From Homarus americanus (lineage: Eukaryota > Arthropoda > Malacostraca > Decapoda > Nephropidae): a DNA stretch of 64,000 bases. Location: the NCBI RefSeq assembly GCF_018991925.1, contig NW_024732415.1, positions 3,674,613 through 3,738,612 on the forward strand, in the 5' to 3' direction. Below are positions 11,277-22,942 of this stretch, in pieces (the stretch's first letter is position 1; every line of letters begins with the position of its first letter). The position numbers and the translations under genes were made by a program. Under the pieces are notes generated by a model that ran no database searches, was not told where the DNA came from, and saw only the letters and a program-made list of their open reading frames with translations.

Positions 11277-13520
11277 AAGTTAAGAAGTTCTTATTCCTGG
11301 TGTGAGAGAGTGATGAGGTGTCTATCTCTGTGTGAAAGAGTCGGGAAACTTCTGGGTCATAATGAGGGATGTCTGTAAGGTCCTCATCCTATATGTGTAA
11401 AAGTAGCGAGTCACTCAGCCATTGTAACGAGAAGAGTAAAAGAAGCAGAGGAGATTTATCAGTCGAGTCAATCCATTTTTAGCACCAGATTTGAACCAGC
11501 TGTACACACACACACACACCAAGGTAAAGATAGTCCGCTGTTACGCCTGGGTGAGACTGGTCTCCCTTACTTAGCCATTTCAACAGCCCGCAATAGACTG
11601 AACCTCCGTCATATAAAATGATCCGTATATGGTGTAAGAACTGCAAGAGACCTTCTCGGTTCTAAATGGGAGTTTCATTGGCCCTTGAGAAGCCCGCAGT
11701 GGATTGGAAACCTCATTGCTTAGATGTTTGAACCCAGAGAAATTCAATGTTTATGGCTTACTACCATGGGTGGCATCATGGTATGTGGGGTGTTAGGTAA
11801 CCCTCCTTGCCCAGCGGACAAAACCCAGGTTGGGGTGTCAAACCTAATGCCATAAAATCTAAAGTTGGTATCCTAACCAATCCAAGGCAATCCCTTCCGT
11901 CTACACCTCACACACAGTTGGTACATTTAGTTGTTATTCATATAGTATTATTATTGTTTATAGACTTCTGAATCTGTGATATTATTTCCTAAGTTGGTGT
12001 TTACCTAGAATAATAATAATTAATATGCTTTGAATGAGGTTCCTCTAGTGACGAGGAACTTGTCCGTAACGTCTTTGGATCGTTGGGCCAGATTTCTGAC
12101 AACACCGACATAGAAACACTTTATGGGATTTAGTGAAGAACTGCCAAGTAAATGTTTCTCACTTCTTCAAAAAATCAGTTTCAGGTGACGAGGTTATTAA
12201 CATCTGTAGGAAAACTTCTAATTGTCTTTATAGTAAATAAATTAGATTTTTGTTTATTTAACTTATTCTTATTCCTATATGTGTTCCTTATTACTTAGTG
12301 TAGTGGGTGAGGACAGGTGAACCCATGTGTCAATTTAAACAGAATCTCCTTAGTTTCAGTACATTCAATGGTTTACTTAGGTTGTATTGTTGAAGTGACC
12401 CATCAACCTCGGATAGTCAAGTACATTATAATGCTTGTTATATTTATCAACAAACTTTCCCTTTTATTCCTATAAATATACGGTTAATTATTAGTAATCA
12501 AGCCTAAGGCAAGGATCCTACTGGAAATAAAAAACTGATGCCTTTATCGGCTATCCTTGGTCTAATTGCCTTGATGTTTACTATTGTTGTATACCTTCAC
12601 CGTCTAGACACACTGGAAATTGTATATCTGCACGGTCTATATACGAACACCTTCACCCAGACAAATATAACATGAAGGCTATCAGAACAACAGGGGGGGG
12701 GGAGGGAGGCCACAACCCCGCACATGAGGAATGGAAACGAATATGTTCAGCTAAAAAGAACGAAGGGGAAAAACATGTATTTTGTGGCCGACAGCGGACA
12801 AACTCAACAACCAGATGATAGGTCTGGCCCGGCGATCACTACCCACTTAAACAGAGGAAATTTCAGATAGTTACACAATTCATCCATACTTAGAATATGT
12901 AAATGTAGTGTACATTTCCACAAGATAAAAGACGTCCACACAGTCGAAGTGTTCAGAGAAGAGTGACTATGTTAATACTGTTGCAGAAATGTTCCTACAT
13001 CCCGTTGTAAACCGTGGCTCCAAACGGCCAACCTTCTGTATATGACCTTTAGCAATCCTATCCACCAGTCACGTCCATTGTTACACGACAAATCCCCAGT
13101 CATTCATAAATTGTGATGATACTACTACTGCGACGGTGCCGTTTGGAGACACTGGTTACCACAGGAGGTGTCGGAACACACCTCCGCAACTGTATCTGGC
13201 CAAAGACTATAAACGGTGTTTGGTCCCTGGCCTGAGGATCTTGACCTATGAAGAATTGAAGACCACCTGAAAGAGGTTTATATTCCTTGGTGTAGTGCAC
13301 ACTGAGCGCGACAGTTGCATATATAAGCTTCTGGGGAAAGTTGGGGTGGGAGGGGGGAGGCAAGACCCAAAAAGAGATTATTTTATTTCCATCTACCTCT
13401 GTTTATTTTTTTTTGTGATGGTCATGTTACATGTACAAAGATCCTTTGATAATTAATATAACACTTAGATTTGGTTATTGAATATTACCTGAGGTCGGAT
13501 AAGTTGAAAACAGTAGCAAA
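11277..13520. other. 3' UTR and intergenic stretch without recognised gene
   Basis: Downstream of the PPxY gene. The first part is presumably 3' UTR. A short CA run lies near 11502-11518 and a G run near 12693. No conserved coding signal was found on either strand. Confidence 0.5.
12236..12241 (+). promoter_or_regulatory. Candidate poly(A) signal AATAAA
   Basis: First clear AATAAA downstream of the PPxY gene stop codon (about 960 nt away), with a second at 12526-12531. No cleavage-site evidence is available, and the element could be chance in AT-rich DNA. Confidence 0.3.
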
Positions 13521-13739
13521 GCAGAGGCGGATCCAGGAATATCAAATTGGGGGGGCCCCGGAAGTTGTAGGTGGGGAAACAAGGCGAGCACAGCCAGCCC
13601 ACCCAGCTGGGGGATTTTGTAAGGGCGCTGTAATCCCCCACCCACTAGATTTTTTTTTAATCTGAACATTATCATCGGCATTTTGAGGCCATTTTGAAGC
13701 CATGTGCATTTGATAACAGAATATATTCTGAGGTCGGAT

Positions 13740-13857
13740 CACCTGAAGAATTGTCACCCTAGAGTCCGGCAGGGTGACAATTCTTCAGGTGGGATATCCT
13801 GGGGCGACGATTCTTCAGGTGGCAACACCTGGGGTGACAATTCTTCAGGTGGGGTCA
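13740..13857. repeat. Left array of ~30-bp repeat in Merlin element
   Basis: About three direct units of GGTGACAATTCTTCAGGTGG plus a spacer of about 10 bp, preceded by one unit in inverted orientation (CACCTGAAGAATTGTCACC at 13740-13758). The inverted unit and the first direct one form a hairpin with a short loop. Confidence 0.85.
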
Positions 13858-13870
13858 GGACCTTCCACGG

Positions 13871-14377
13871 TTGTTAATCTTCAGGTTAGTGGAATCAGGA
13901 CCCTCCAGTCAGGTCGGAGGACTATATAATAGTAAGAGGGCTCAAAAATTTTTAGTCATCATCAGTCGACCATGGGTTTTCGGTATCGTCGATACGAGCA
14001 GGAGCCCTTCAGTTGGCTACATGGAAATTGTCGAGACAAGGGATGCTGCCACCCTTCTTCCTATAATACTCAAAGTGGTTCAACAAGGATCAGTCATTCA
14101 CAGTGATGAGTGGAGAGCATACCGCAATATTCAAGGTCTTGGATACACGCACAGAACTGTGAACCACTCAGTCAATTTTGTGGATGTGAATATTGGTGTG
14201 CACACACAAACGATTGAATCATATTGGAACAAGAACAAGAGTTACATCAAGACCATGCGTGGCTGCAAACGAAGCTTTTTAAATTCTTACCTTCAAGAAT
14301 TCATGTGGCATCATCGTTTTTCTGATAATCCTCTGGAAATTTTATGTCAACAAATTGTTGTTCAGTACCCTTTGTAA
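13871..14377 (+). pseudogene. Merlin (ISXO2/IS1595-like) transposase C-terminal remnant
   Basis: A 168-residue frame reads WVFGIVDTS, then HSDEWRAY, GYTHRTVNHSVNFV, GVHTQTIESYWNKNK and LQEFMWHHRF. This is the characteristic order of the ISXO2-like DDE domain of Merlin transposases. The second Asp (SDEW) and the Glu (TIESYW) are present. The N-terminal region that should carry the first catalytic Asp and a zinc-ribbon is missing, because the upstream minisatellite abuts the frame. A GLYNSKRAQ stretch may be what is left of the K-Y-N-R-G segment before WVFG. The length is about half of a full transposase, so it should not be active by itself. Confidence 0.8.
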
Positions 14378-14456
14378 TATGCATCACAATAAAGATGCAT
14401 AACACAAAGGAATATATTTATGTTATCCTAATTATACAAATTATATTCACTGTGGG

Positions 14457-14650
14457 CTGGGGTGACGATTCTTCAGGTGGAGCAGGCTGGGGTGACAATT
14501 CTTCAGGTGGGATATCCCGGGGTGACAATTCTTCAGATGGGATATCCCGGGGTGACAATTCTTCAGATGGGATATCCCGGGGTGACAATTCTTCAGGTGG
14601 GATACCCCGGGGTGACAATTCTTCAGGTGGACATTCTGGGGCGACGAATC
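14457..14650. repeat. Right array of the same ~30-bp repeat in Merlin element
   Basis: About six to seven tandem 30-bp units, GGTGACAATTCTTCAGGTGG followed by GATATCCCGG-like spacers, all in direct orientation. Because the unit is a multiple of 3 it creates spurious repetitive open frames on both strands (GDNSSGGISR and the like). Confidence 0.9.
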
Positions 14651-14793
14651 TTCAGATAATCCCTAAGGTCAATAGTAATTACTTTTTACAACACAAAAAC
14701 GCATGAAAACAATATTGCACTAAGGAAAAGTATTGGATTTTTCTGATGAAAAGGGGTCCGAACCCCCCAGGACCCTCCTGGATACGCCTCTGC

Positions 14794-16780
14794 AAAGGGA
14801 ATAGGACGATTAGAACCATGGCCCATTACTCCCCCCCCTTTATACGTCACTGACACACTGACGTGCGGATTGAATGATTCCATCTAAATGAAGCCAGGGG
14901 CCGGATACTCAAAAGTATTTACAGTATTATAACTCCGAGTTACTTGTCAACTGGTTAGTAAGCTAAAAAGTTACGAATTGGATGAATATCAGAATATCGT
15001 AACAAGGATTAGAGTGAACCCGTCAGCAAGATTGAGTATTTTTTTTCGATCAGATTCATTGTTAATAAAATCTGGAAGAGATGGTAAAAATAATATTATT
15101 TCAACGATATAATCATATATTACTGTTTACTATATAACATTCGAATTAATAAATCCAACTTAAGAGTACAGTAATGTATTATAAAAGGAAATGGGTCACT
15201 GACGTCTCCTAGCGGGGTAAACAATGTGTTTGAACCCGTGTACGGCCTGGGAGAGAGACATGAATATTTAAATATGTCTTGGAAACTATTTGTCAAATCA
15301 GAATTTTCTCTGAATATAAATATATTTTCATTTAAATTTTATATAAGATATAAGCTACAGTACGTTTTGTTTTTATCTTGTTAGTCATAAATAGAACTTT
15401 AGTGATGTGACCTTTAGGACATGGATGCCATTCTCGTTCTTAATGTTGATAGTGACTGATGGTTTGAGTGTTAAGTCACTCAAACGTTCAGTCCTGTGAT
15501 GACATCTCTTTCGGTTTCTGGGCGAGGTACAACAGCAGGCAACTGATATATACCCAACACTAGGTAAGTCTAAAAGCAATACAGTACTTGCCGACAGTAC
15601 ACAACAGAGACGGGACCCACCGCCCAAGGAGCCAATCAGTGGTGAAGAGGATCAAACTATAGTTCAGTGGGGTGTAAGGAGCGAATATGTTTCAAGGGGC
15701 TTGGTATTATGGTATTATAGTTTTCCAAGTTACAATGGTAATATTGTAGTTTCACTCCCAGTTGGGCTAGGGCACTTGAGGGGAGGGGGGGTAATAACTC
15801 GAAAACTACTCATTTTCGGCGGAGATGAAGGTCAAATTCGAATAAATTACAGCAAATACAATGGGAAAACCTAGATTTCTGGTCAAAAACTAATTTGTAG
15901 TGAAACTGCAATTATACCGCTGCCTCAACCACTTTTTTTTCAGAATTGCTAAATATTTTCTTACTGCAGAAACAAATAGAACATTTCAGAATTAACATTT
16001 TGTTTTAAACCATGTGTTAAAATTCTAGGCATTATTATCATTTCGGTCATCCAGCGAATTTTAGGCGTTTTAGTTACCACTGTCCGAGAGAGGTTTAGGT
16101 TAGGTTAGGTTAGGTTGAAATTATGTTTTTCCTGTGGTTTTTTATGTGTTTTGAACGATTCTGACCAACTTCCAAATACCTTGTAGGTGGATGACCAACA
16201 CGATAATTTTACCAAATTTTATACAAGAAGGATGAAGGAAATTGTGGAGTAAAACACTTTGAGAAACTGATATGACACTAATATTATGTCTCTGCGTGCT
16301 TCGTATGTGAAGAAATGAAATTTTTGCTGTGAATAATCCTCCAAAAAAATCTGTCGTGTCCGTGCATGTTGTCGTCTGCCTTGTTTATTTACAACTGCCC
16401 CGCTCGGTCTGAGTGTACTCATGTCCACAAAAAACGTAAAATTGCATCATGATGCTTCAACAATATACTTTCATTGGTACCAGAAAATAAAATAAGTACT
16501 TTCTGTTTAATATGGCAGGAGGTCTGGGGGTTGGAGCCCCCTTGGCTAAGAAGTTAGGTAAGGTTAGGTAGGTTTGTTTGGTTGGTTAGGTCAGGTTCTA
16601 TTAGGTTCTAGTAAATGTTGCCTCTTTCAAAATACTTATTATATAATGATAGCATAATGTGAAACAAATAATATAAAAAGCCATAAACTACTTCTGGTGG
16701 AAGCGTTGTCCTCTGTCTTGTATTTAACAGGTGTAAAATCATGAGCTCTGTCATTGACTTTCGGTGAGGTTGGGAGCATT
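14794..16780. other. Intergenic, no recognised gene
   Basis: AT-rich sequence with TTAGG-like tracts and no credible coding region. The minus-strand frame at 15385-15627 has no recognisable domain. Confidence 0.5.
16092..16116. repeat. Interstitial (TTAGG)n telomere-type repeat
   Basis: About four consecutive GGTTA units. TTAGG is the ancestral arthropod telomere repeat. A further degenerate tract lies at 16553-16610. Confidence 0.75.
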
Positions 16781-16796
16781 CTGGAGAAATAGATAC

Positions 16797-17440
16797 AGGG
16801 GGGCCCCCTAAGTTTGCAGACTTTTACTTCACGGTTCTCGGTTATTCGTGGATGGCACCCTGGATATACCCAAGAATGTCTGTGGGTAGTTTTAAAGTTG
16901 CCGGCATTTTTGCGGCTGGGACAGCGAGCCATTCGTTCTAGAGACAGTAATTTCCTTTACTTATATTGTAAATATGTGTGCGTGTGTGTTGACACAAACA
17001 CACACATACAAATAAATAATAATGGGAAAATTCTCTCACAAATAATCAGAAACAAATTTATTAAAAATGTGACAGTCTACCCTCAAGTCCGTGCTCTATG
17101 AATAAAGTACTGTAATAGAGCACGAACTTGAGGGTAGACCCACATTTTTAATAAATTTGTTTCTGATTATTTGTGAGAGGATTTTCCCATTATTATTTAT
17201 TTGTATGTGTTTTGTGTGTGTGTGTGTGTGTGTACACACACACACATATACAATACATTATTACAGGTGAAAGAAATAATTGTCCTAAGGGCAAACACAT
17301 AAAGGAAATATACATTTCGATGTACACAAGTAAAAATGTCCCCCCCCCCCACCACCAATCCACAAATGTTATTTGCGGATTTGGCGATTCGCAGCAATTT
17401 TGAGAACCTAAGCCCCACGAATTTGGGGTGGGGGGGAGCT
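16797..17440. mobile_element. MITE-like repeat copy carrying an internal inverted duplication
   Basis: Shares long stretches with 32419-32835, including TATTCGTGGATG-CACCCTGGAT, GGCATTTTTG and TCTGATTATTTGTGAGAGGA. It also contains an extra inverted copy of about 100 bp of its own middle (arms about 16997-17099 and 17115-17216) that the other copy lacks. Outer boundaries are approximate. Confidence 0.65.
16997..17216. repeat. Long near-perfect hairpin, arms ~100 bp, 15-nt loop
   Basis: The left arm ends GTCCGTGCTCTAT at 17099 and the right arm begins ATAGAGCACGAACTTGAGGG at 17115, with about 15 nt between. The arms match almost continuously out to flanking CA/TG tracts, with only a few mismatches or indels. 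Confidence 0.9.
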
Positions 17441-19171
17441 TCCTACCGCTACAGTATATAAGTTATCATTCATAAAATTAACCACACTAACCTGCTTAAC
17501 CTAGATAATATAATAATGTTGAGGTGAAGTTTGGGCAGGTTAGCCTGGTTCATTTTACGAACAATAGATGTAGCAGTATTTAATTCTCTAGAAAGTTCTC
17601 AGTCTCGCTGAATATCAACGATGATAGCTTGTGATTTTAAGTCCATTAACCCCTTCATTATGGGGGACACAAATAAATACAGTACAGGTATTTGATTTTA
17701 GTCAGCACAAAAGGGAGCCCATGTTTTTATGTACAGGTAACTAAAGTCTGAATTTTTTATTATAATCTACAATACTGTAATTGCTTAAATGTACTTGTTT
17801 TAACATATATATGACACTCTTTACATAGTCAGGGAATTTGTTCCATTTGTCTACAACTGTGACTGTTTTGCTCATCCCTGCAGTATGGTTTATACATCTG
17901 GCCATTAAAACAATAGCATGTGTCGGTGAGAAACAAATTCTACAGAAGAAAACTTGTTTCTTACATTAAGAACACCAGTAAAAGTTCGGAGGAATTGTAT
18001 CTAGGCTTTTTGTCATGTACTGTATATCTAAATTTAGCAGGAACAAACCTCTGAGTGGCACTGAGGTTTGCCAGTGCAAAGTGGTTTGTTCCTGTAAAAA
18101 TCAGGCAATTTCAATCAGTATTAAGAAGCACTCTTTGCTGTTGCACAAATAGGTGAAAATTTTTAAGATAAAGGTCTTTTTAATGTGCATCCTCAATGGT
18201 TTGTTTTCTTTGGGACTTCAGTAAAATGTTTTTTTAATTCAAAGAATGCCCAGGTAGCTACATCTGGTGGAGTAATAAAAAAATAACATTTGGAATTTGA
18301 TCAAGAAACAACAACTTTAACTGTGCATCCAGGAGTACATAGCTGTAGGCTCATGTTCAGAATGCTTCAGTAATATTTTAAGGGCCACTAGTACTCACAA
18401 GTTTGTGTTTTTATCACTAAATGGTTTATTTCTACTAAAATCATAGGTAATGGATTATTTTGTTAAGTCTCCAGAGGAGTGGCGGCGAAACACTATATCA
18501 TAATTCTTCCTTTTAGTTCTATGTTGTTCTCGCTTTTTTTCCAAATCTTAGTTTTAGGCATAAAAAATCACTTTTAAGTGACAAAAAATATTTTTAAGCA
18601 TTTTATGCCTATAACTATACAGTACCTGTATCAGTATTGGTATAACAAGAGATAGAGCTCCAGCCATGATGGGGATGAGAAAGGTGCCACTGTGACACTT
18701 GTTGTGAATGTGAGAACAAGGACAGGAAATACTGAATAGGATTGTTGTTTTACATAACATTACAGTGTTCATCAAGAAAATTTATATGCCTAACAAGGTG
18801 TACCATGTAATGCCACTACTTATTTCTGCTGTCAATTACAGTATATTATAACACATGTTCTTCATCACAGTAAGTTTAAAGAATATTTACGTGGTCTTGG
18901 TTCAGAATATCACGACGTCATCTATCATTGTGAAGTGTGAAAGCTAAGCAGAGAAAAATACGGGGAGTCAATTTTATATATTTACTCAGTATTTATATAC
19001 AGTATCCACTTATACAGATAGCACTTTTTACCACCAAAAAATTATTGACCTGAATGCCATACTCTCTTATACGTACTGTGTATTGTAGTAGAGGAATCCT
19101 GAATTATTTGAGTACACTACTATACTGTATATCATATTCATGTCTTCAACAATTCATGGGAGGCAATAAAT
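17441..19171. other. Intergenic, no recognised gene
   Basis: AT-rich sequence with scattered ACTGTA/TACAGT words. No coding, RNA or transposon signature was recognised by eye. Confidence 0.5.
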
Positions 19172-19513
19172 AATATCTCCGTTAGCCAGAATCCCTCTTA
19201 ATCGGATCTCTCTGATAGCCGGAATTTAAATTTTCTCGGAAATTCGTTCCCAAATTCTGGCTTTGGGAACGATTTTCCAAGGGGCGCATTTTCTGGAAAA
19301 TTCCGAGAAAACTTTTCTAGTGCCCAGAAAATTCTGTAATAGAGTTTTTTTTCCAGGTTTGAGAGATGAAAATCGGACACATTTTCTGGAAATTCAAAGA
19401 CAAATTTTCCGGTACTCTTTTTCCGGCTTTGGGAGAGTCGTCTCATTACCCGGAAATCTCTCATTCTCGGATGTGCGCTGTACCAATTGTTTCGGCTAAT
19501 GGAGATATCACTG
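19172..19513. mobile_element. MITE family P, copy 1 (palindromic, GGAAAATTTTCC-rich)
   Basis: The ends are ATATCTCCGTTAGCC and its complement GGCTAATGGAGATATCACTG, followed by TA. The interior is made of repeated GGAAAATTC/GAATTTTCC modules in both orientations. It is related to 25868-26392 and 33600-34080. Confidence 0.7.
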
Positions 19514-20154
19514 TATATCCGTATACAGTATTAACATGCACAGGTATACTGTACAGAACAGTAATTTGAAAGACTGTATTATACCTGTACTGTTTCTGTT
19601 GTATTGCATCACCTTTTCCCTGTGTGATTTTATCAAGATAAATGGACAGTGCACATTTTCAGCATCTCTATAAAATATAAGTAATGTAAAACGGGATGTA
19701 ATAATGAATACCACTAAAAACAAATTGTAAGTACTTATTTGTTTTCCTTTTGGGTGAGTGGAGGTCGGTGGCTTGTTTGGTTAGGGAAGTGGGGGGCCCC
19801 ATGATCAAGTCTTGCCTAGGGCACCTAAAAGCCTAGAACTGACACTGGAAAGGTGTTAGGTGCCTCATGTACTGTATTATTAAAGTGGTACATTTGTCAG
19901 ATATACTGTACTACTGTATACTGAAAAATTGATTGCAGTACTAGTAATGAGTTTCAAGAAGATGAGATACTTTGTTTTTCACCCGCCACATGCAAAGTTT
20001 TATTTATCAGCTTCATAGCATAATAAATTGCCACAGATAATCATTTTACATATTCCATGCAACTGTGTCTATTCTCCTATAGAAAATCTTGACGCCTTTC
20101 TTCTCTTACAAAGGTTTCAGTTCACTGTACCTCGTATTGATTTCCTCTCCCAGT

Positions 20155-21605
20155 TTCACCGCCTCTCACCCCCCACTGTACCACACCTCTCCCCTCACTG
20201 TACCCACACCTCTCCCCCACCACCACCCTCCCCACTGTACCACACTCCCCCCACTGTACCACACCTCCCCCCACTGTACCACACCTCTCCCCCACTGTAC
20301 CCCACCTTCCCCTCACTGTACCACCTCTCTCCCCACTGTACCACACCTCTCCCCCACTGTACCACACCTCTCCCCCCACTGTACCACACTCTCCCCTCAC
20401 TGTACCACACACTGCACCACACCTCTCCCCTCACTGTACCACACCTCTCCCCACTGTACCACACCTCCCCACCACTGTACCCACACCTCTCCCACTGTAC
20501 CCCCCCCCCTCACCACACCCCTCACCCTCACTGTACCACACCTCTCCCACTGTACCACACCTCTCCCCCACACCTCCCCCCCCCACTGTACCCTCTCACT
20601 GTATCACACCTCTCCCCCCACTGTATCACACTGTACCACACCTCTCCCCCCACTGTACCCACCCCCCCCCACCACCTCCCCACACCCCCCCACTGTACCA
20701 CACCTCTCCCCACTGTACCACACCTCTCCCCCACTGTACCACACCTCTCCCCCCACTGTACCACACCTCTCCCCCCACTGTCTCCCCCCACCACCCCACT
20801 GTACCACACCTCTCCCACCCCCATCACACCTCTCCCCCCCACTGTGTACTGCATCACACCTCCCCCACTGTGCACACACCTCCCCACTGCACCTCTCCCC
20901 ACTGTACCCACCTCTCCCCACTGTACCTCCCCCCACTGTACCACCTCTCCCCACTGTACCACACCCCCCCACTGCCCACCCTCTCCCCCACTGTACCACA
21001 CCTCTCCCCCACTGTACCACACCTCTCCCCCACTGTACCACCTCTCCCCCCACTGTACCACACCTCTCCCCACTGTACCTCACACACTCCCCCACTGTAC
21101 CACCTCTCCCCCCACTGTACCACACCTCCCCCCCCACTGTACCACACCTCCCCCCACTGTCCCCTCCCCCACTGTACCACACCTCTCCCCCCTGTACCAC
21201 ACCTCTCCCCACCACCCCCACTGTACCCCCCCCCACTGCAACACCCTCTCCACGTACCACACCTCTCCCCCACTGTACCACACCTCTCCCCCACTGCTGT
21301 ACCACAGCTCTCCCCTCACTGTACCACACCTCCCCCCACACACCTCTCCCCCACTGTACCACACCTCTTCCCCACCACACCACACCCTCTCCCCCACTGT
21401 ACCACACCTCCCCCCCCACTGTACCACTGTACCACACCTCCCCACTGTACCACACCTCTCCCCCACTGTACCACACCTCTCCCCACTGTACCCACCTCTC
21501 CCCTCACTGTACCCCATCTCTCCCCACTGTAATCTCTCCTCACTGTACCACACCTCTCCCCCCACTGTACCCCACCCCTCCCCTTCCACCCCTCCACCCC
21601 TCCCG
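20155..21605. repeat. 1.45-kb C-rich minisatellite, ~21-bp unit CCCCACTGTACCACACCTCT
   Basis: Dozens of variable-length copies of a unit built from CCACTGTACCACACC and TCTCCCC, strongly strand-asymmetric (almost no G on the plus strand). The long open frames read through it on both strands (over 500 codons on the plus strand) are products of the repeat and have no codon or domain signature, so they are not annotated as genes. It lies about 1.3 kb upstream of the proposed kinase start exon. Confidence 0.95.
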
Positions 21606-22942
21606 TGTAACTGGAGTAGTATAAGAACAGGTTTAAGGGAGGGGGAAGGAGGGTCTTGTCTTGAGGATTGTGTCTAGTGCAGAGGTCTGATGATGATGAT
21701 ACACAGTTTGTTTGTGTGGTGATTGTATCTGTTATTTACAAAACTATGTAGAACACACACACACACACCTGGCATTTATACTGTTATCAACACACATATA
21801 CACCTAGAAAGAGAGAAGCAGCAAGCGTGACTGACCTCCCTTCCATGCTTCCCTTCCCCACCCCCACCCCCACCTTCCGGTACATTTCCGGGCCATAGGA
21901 GGGGGAGGGAAGGGGTGTGCTGTGTGGTTCAGTGTAGCGGAGACTAGTGGTGGAGGTGGAAGTGTGTCAGCTGCTGCCTGTTTGTGTCTGTCTGTCTGTC
22001 GTGTGATATACAAACAACAACGCTGACCGAAGTTAAAAAAAGAGATATAGACAGATTATATGTTACTGCATATAGAAACGTGATCATTCAAATTGACGGA
22101 TGAATTGACGATAATTGACAGACAGACAGATTGTTCCCCTGACGTACATAAAAGCAGACGGATAAGCTAGTGTAAAGTGATGTAGAAGTAAACATAATAT
22201 ATCGTTAAGTATAATAAAAAAAATCATTTGAATTTAAACTGACTTACAGACACAGAGAAAGGGGCTAACAGACATATAGTATTAGAGAGGCACAGACAAA
22301 CGTAACATCGTCAGATTAACATCATAAATCATACGTACAGACAAACAAACAGTAACAGACGTAGATCAAGACATACATACATATTTCGAGATATACAGAG
22401 TAACACACACACAAATAGGACGGTTGGGGTAGATAAGGTGAGCGATAAGAGCTCATCAAATAGCACCCTGTTCACTGTCGTTCTGTAGTGGGAGACAGAC
22501 AGACAGACAGAGCAAATGACACACGTGGACAATAGTCGAGCGGCAGTGTCTTGAAGAAATTGTCAAATGATTGTGCCCTGGATAGAATTACCGTGGACTT
22601 AGGAGTAATATACTGTAATTAATATTGTGACTTGTACTGTGTAGTTAACGGGGGCTTTGAGGGTGACGCCGTAAAGGTGTTTGTGTGACCTGGAGGTGAA
22701 GATGTCTGCGTGACCTGGAGGTGAAAATGTCCTCATTACCTGGAAGATAAAATTCCATCGGGACTCGAGGGGGGGGGGGTTGACGTAATTTTAGTCAATG
22801 TGAGCGTTTTGCCAAGAAAGTGAATGTGAGAAGTAATAATAGTTCTGTACATTGTGAAATAGGGACACGGCAGCTTTTAAAACAGTCAAGTAGAGCGAGA
22901 GACAGACAAGAGTGCCGACAGAACAGACTGAAAACAGTCACA
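21606..22942. other. Upstream region of the kinase gene, probable 5' UTR/promoter
   Basis: No coding region is recognised. It contains short CA and GACAGACA runs and a G run near 22769. Its position suggests promoter and 5' UTR for the kinase gene, but no TATA box or initiator was identified with confidence. Confidence 0.35.

Larger units (their letters stand above)
13521..14793 (+). mobile_element. Merlin/IS1016-type DNA transposon, truncated
   Basis: Terminal inverted repeats are GCAGAGGCGGATCCAGGA (13521-13538) and the complement of GCAGAGGCGTATCCAGGA (14776-14793), with 17 of 18 bases matching. Inside lie a transposase remnant (13871-14377) and two arrays of one ~30-bp repeat on either side of it. 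A clean 8-9 bp target duplication is not obvious. The element is about 1.27 kb and probably non-autonomous. Confidence 0.75.

Noticed and set aside
13100..13363. Minus-strand 87-codon frame
   Set aside because: No recognisable domain, splice context or repeat relationship. Indistinguishable from chance.
14344..14706. Repetitive frames rich in GDNSSGG on both strands
   Set aside because: The 30-bp unit is a multiple of three and keeps all frames open. The coding appearance is a side effect of the Merlin array.
20028..21677. Plus-strand open frames of over 500 codons and matching minus-strand frames
   Set aside because: They are translations of the C-rich minisatellite. Several frames are open at once on both strands, composition is dictated by the repeat, and no domain or splice context supports a protein.
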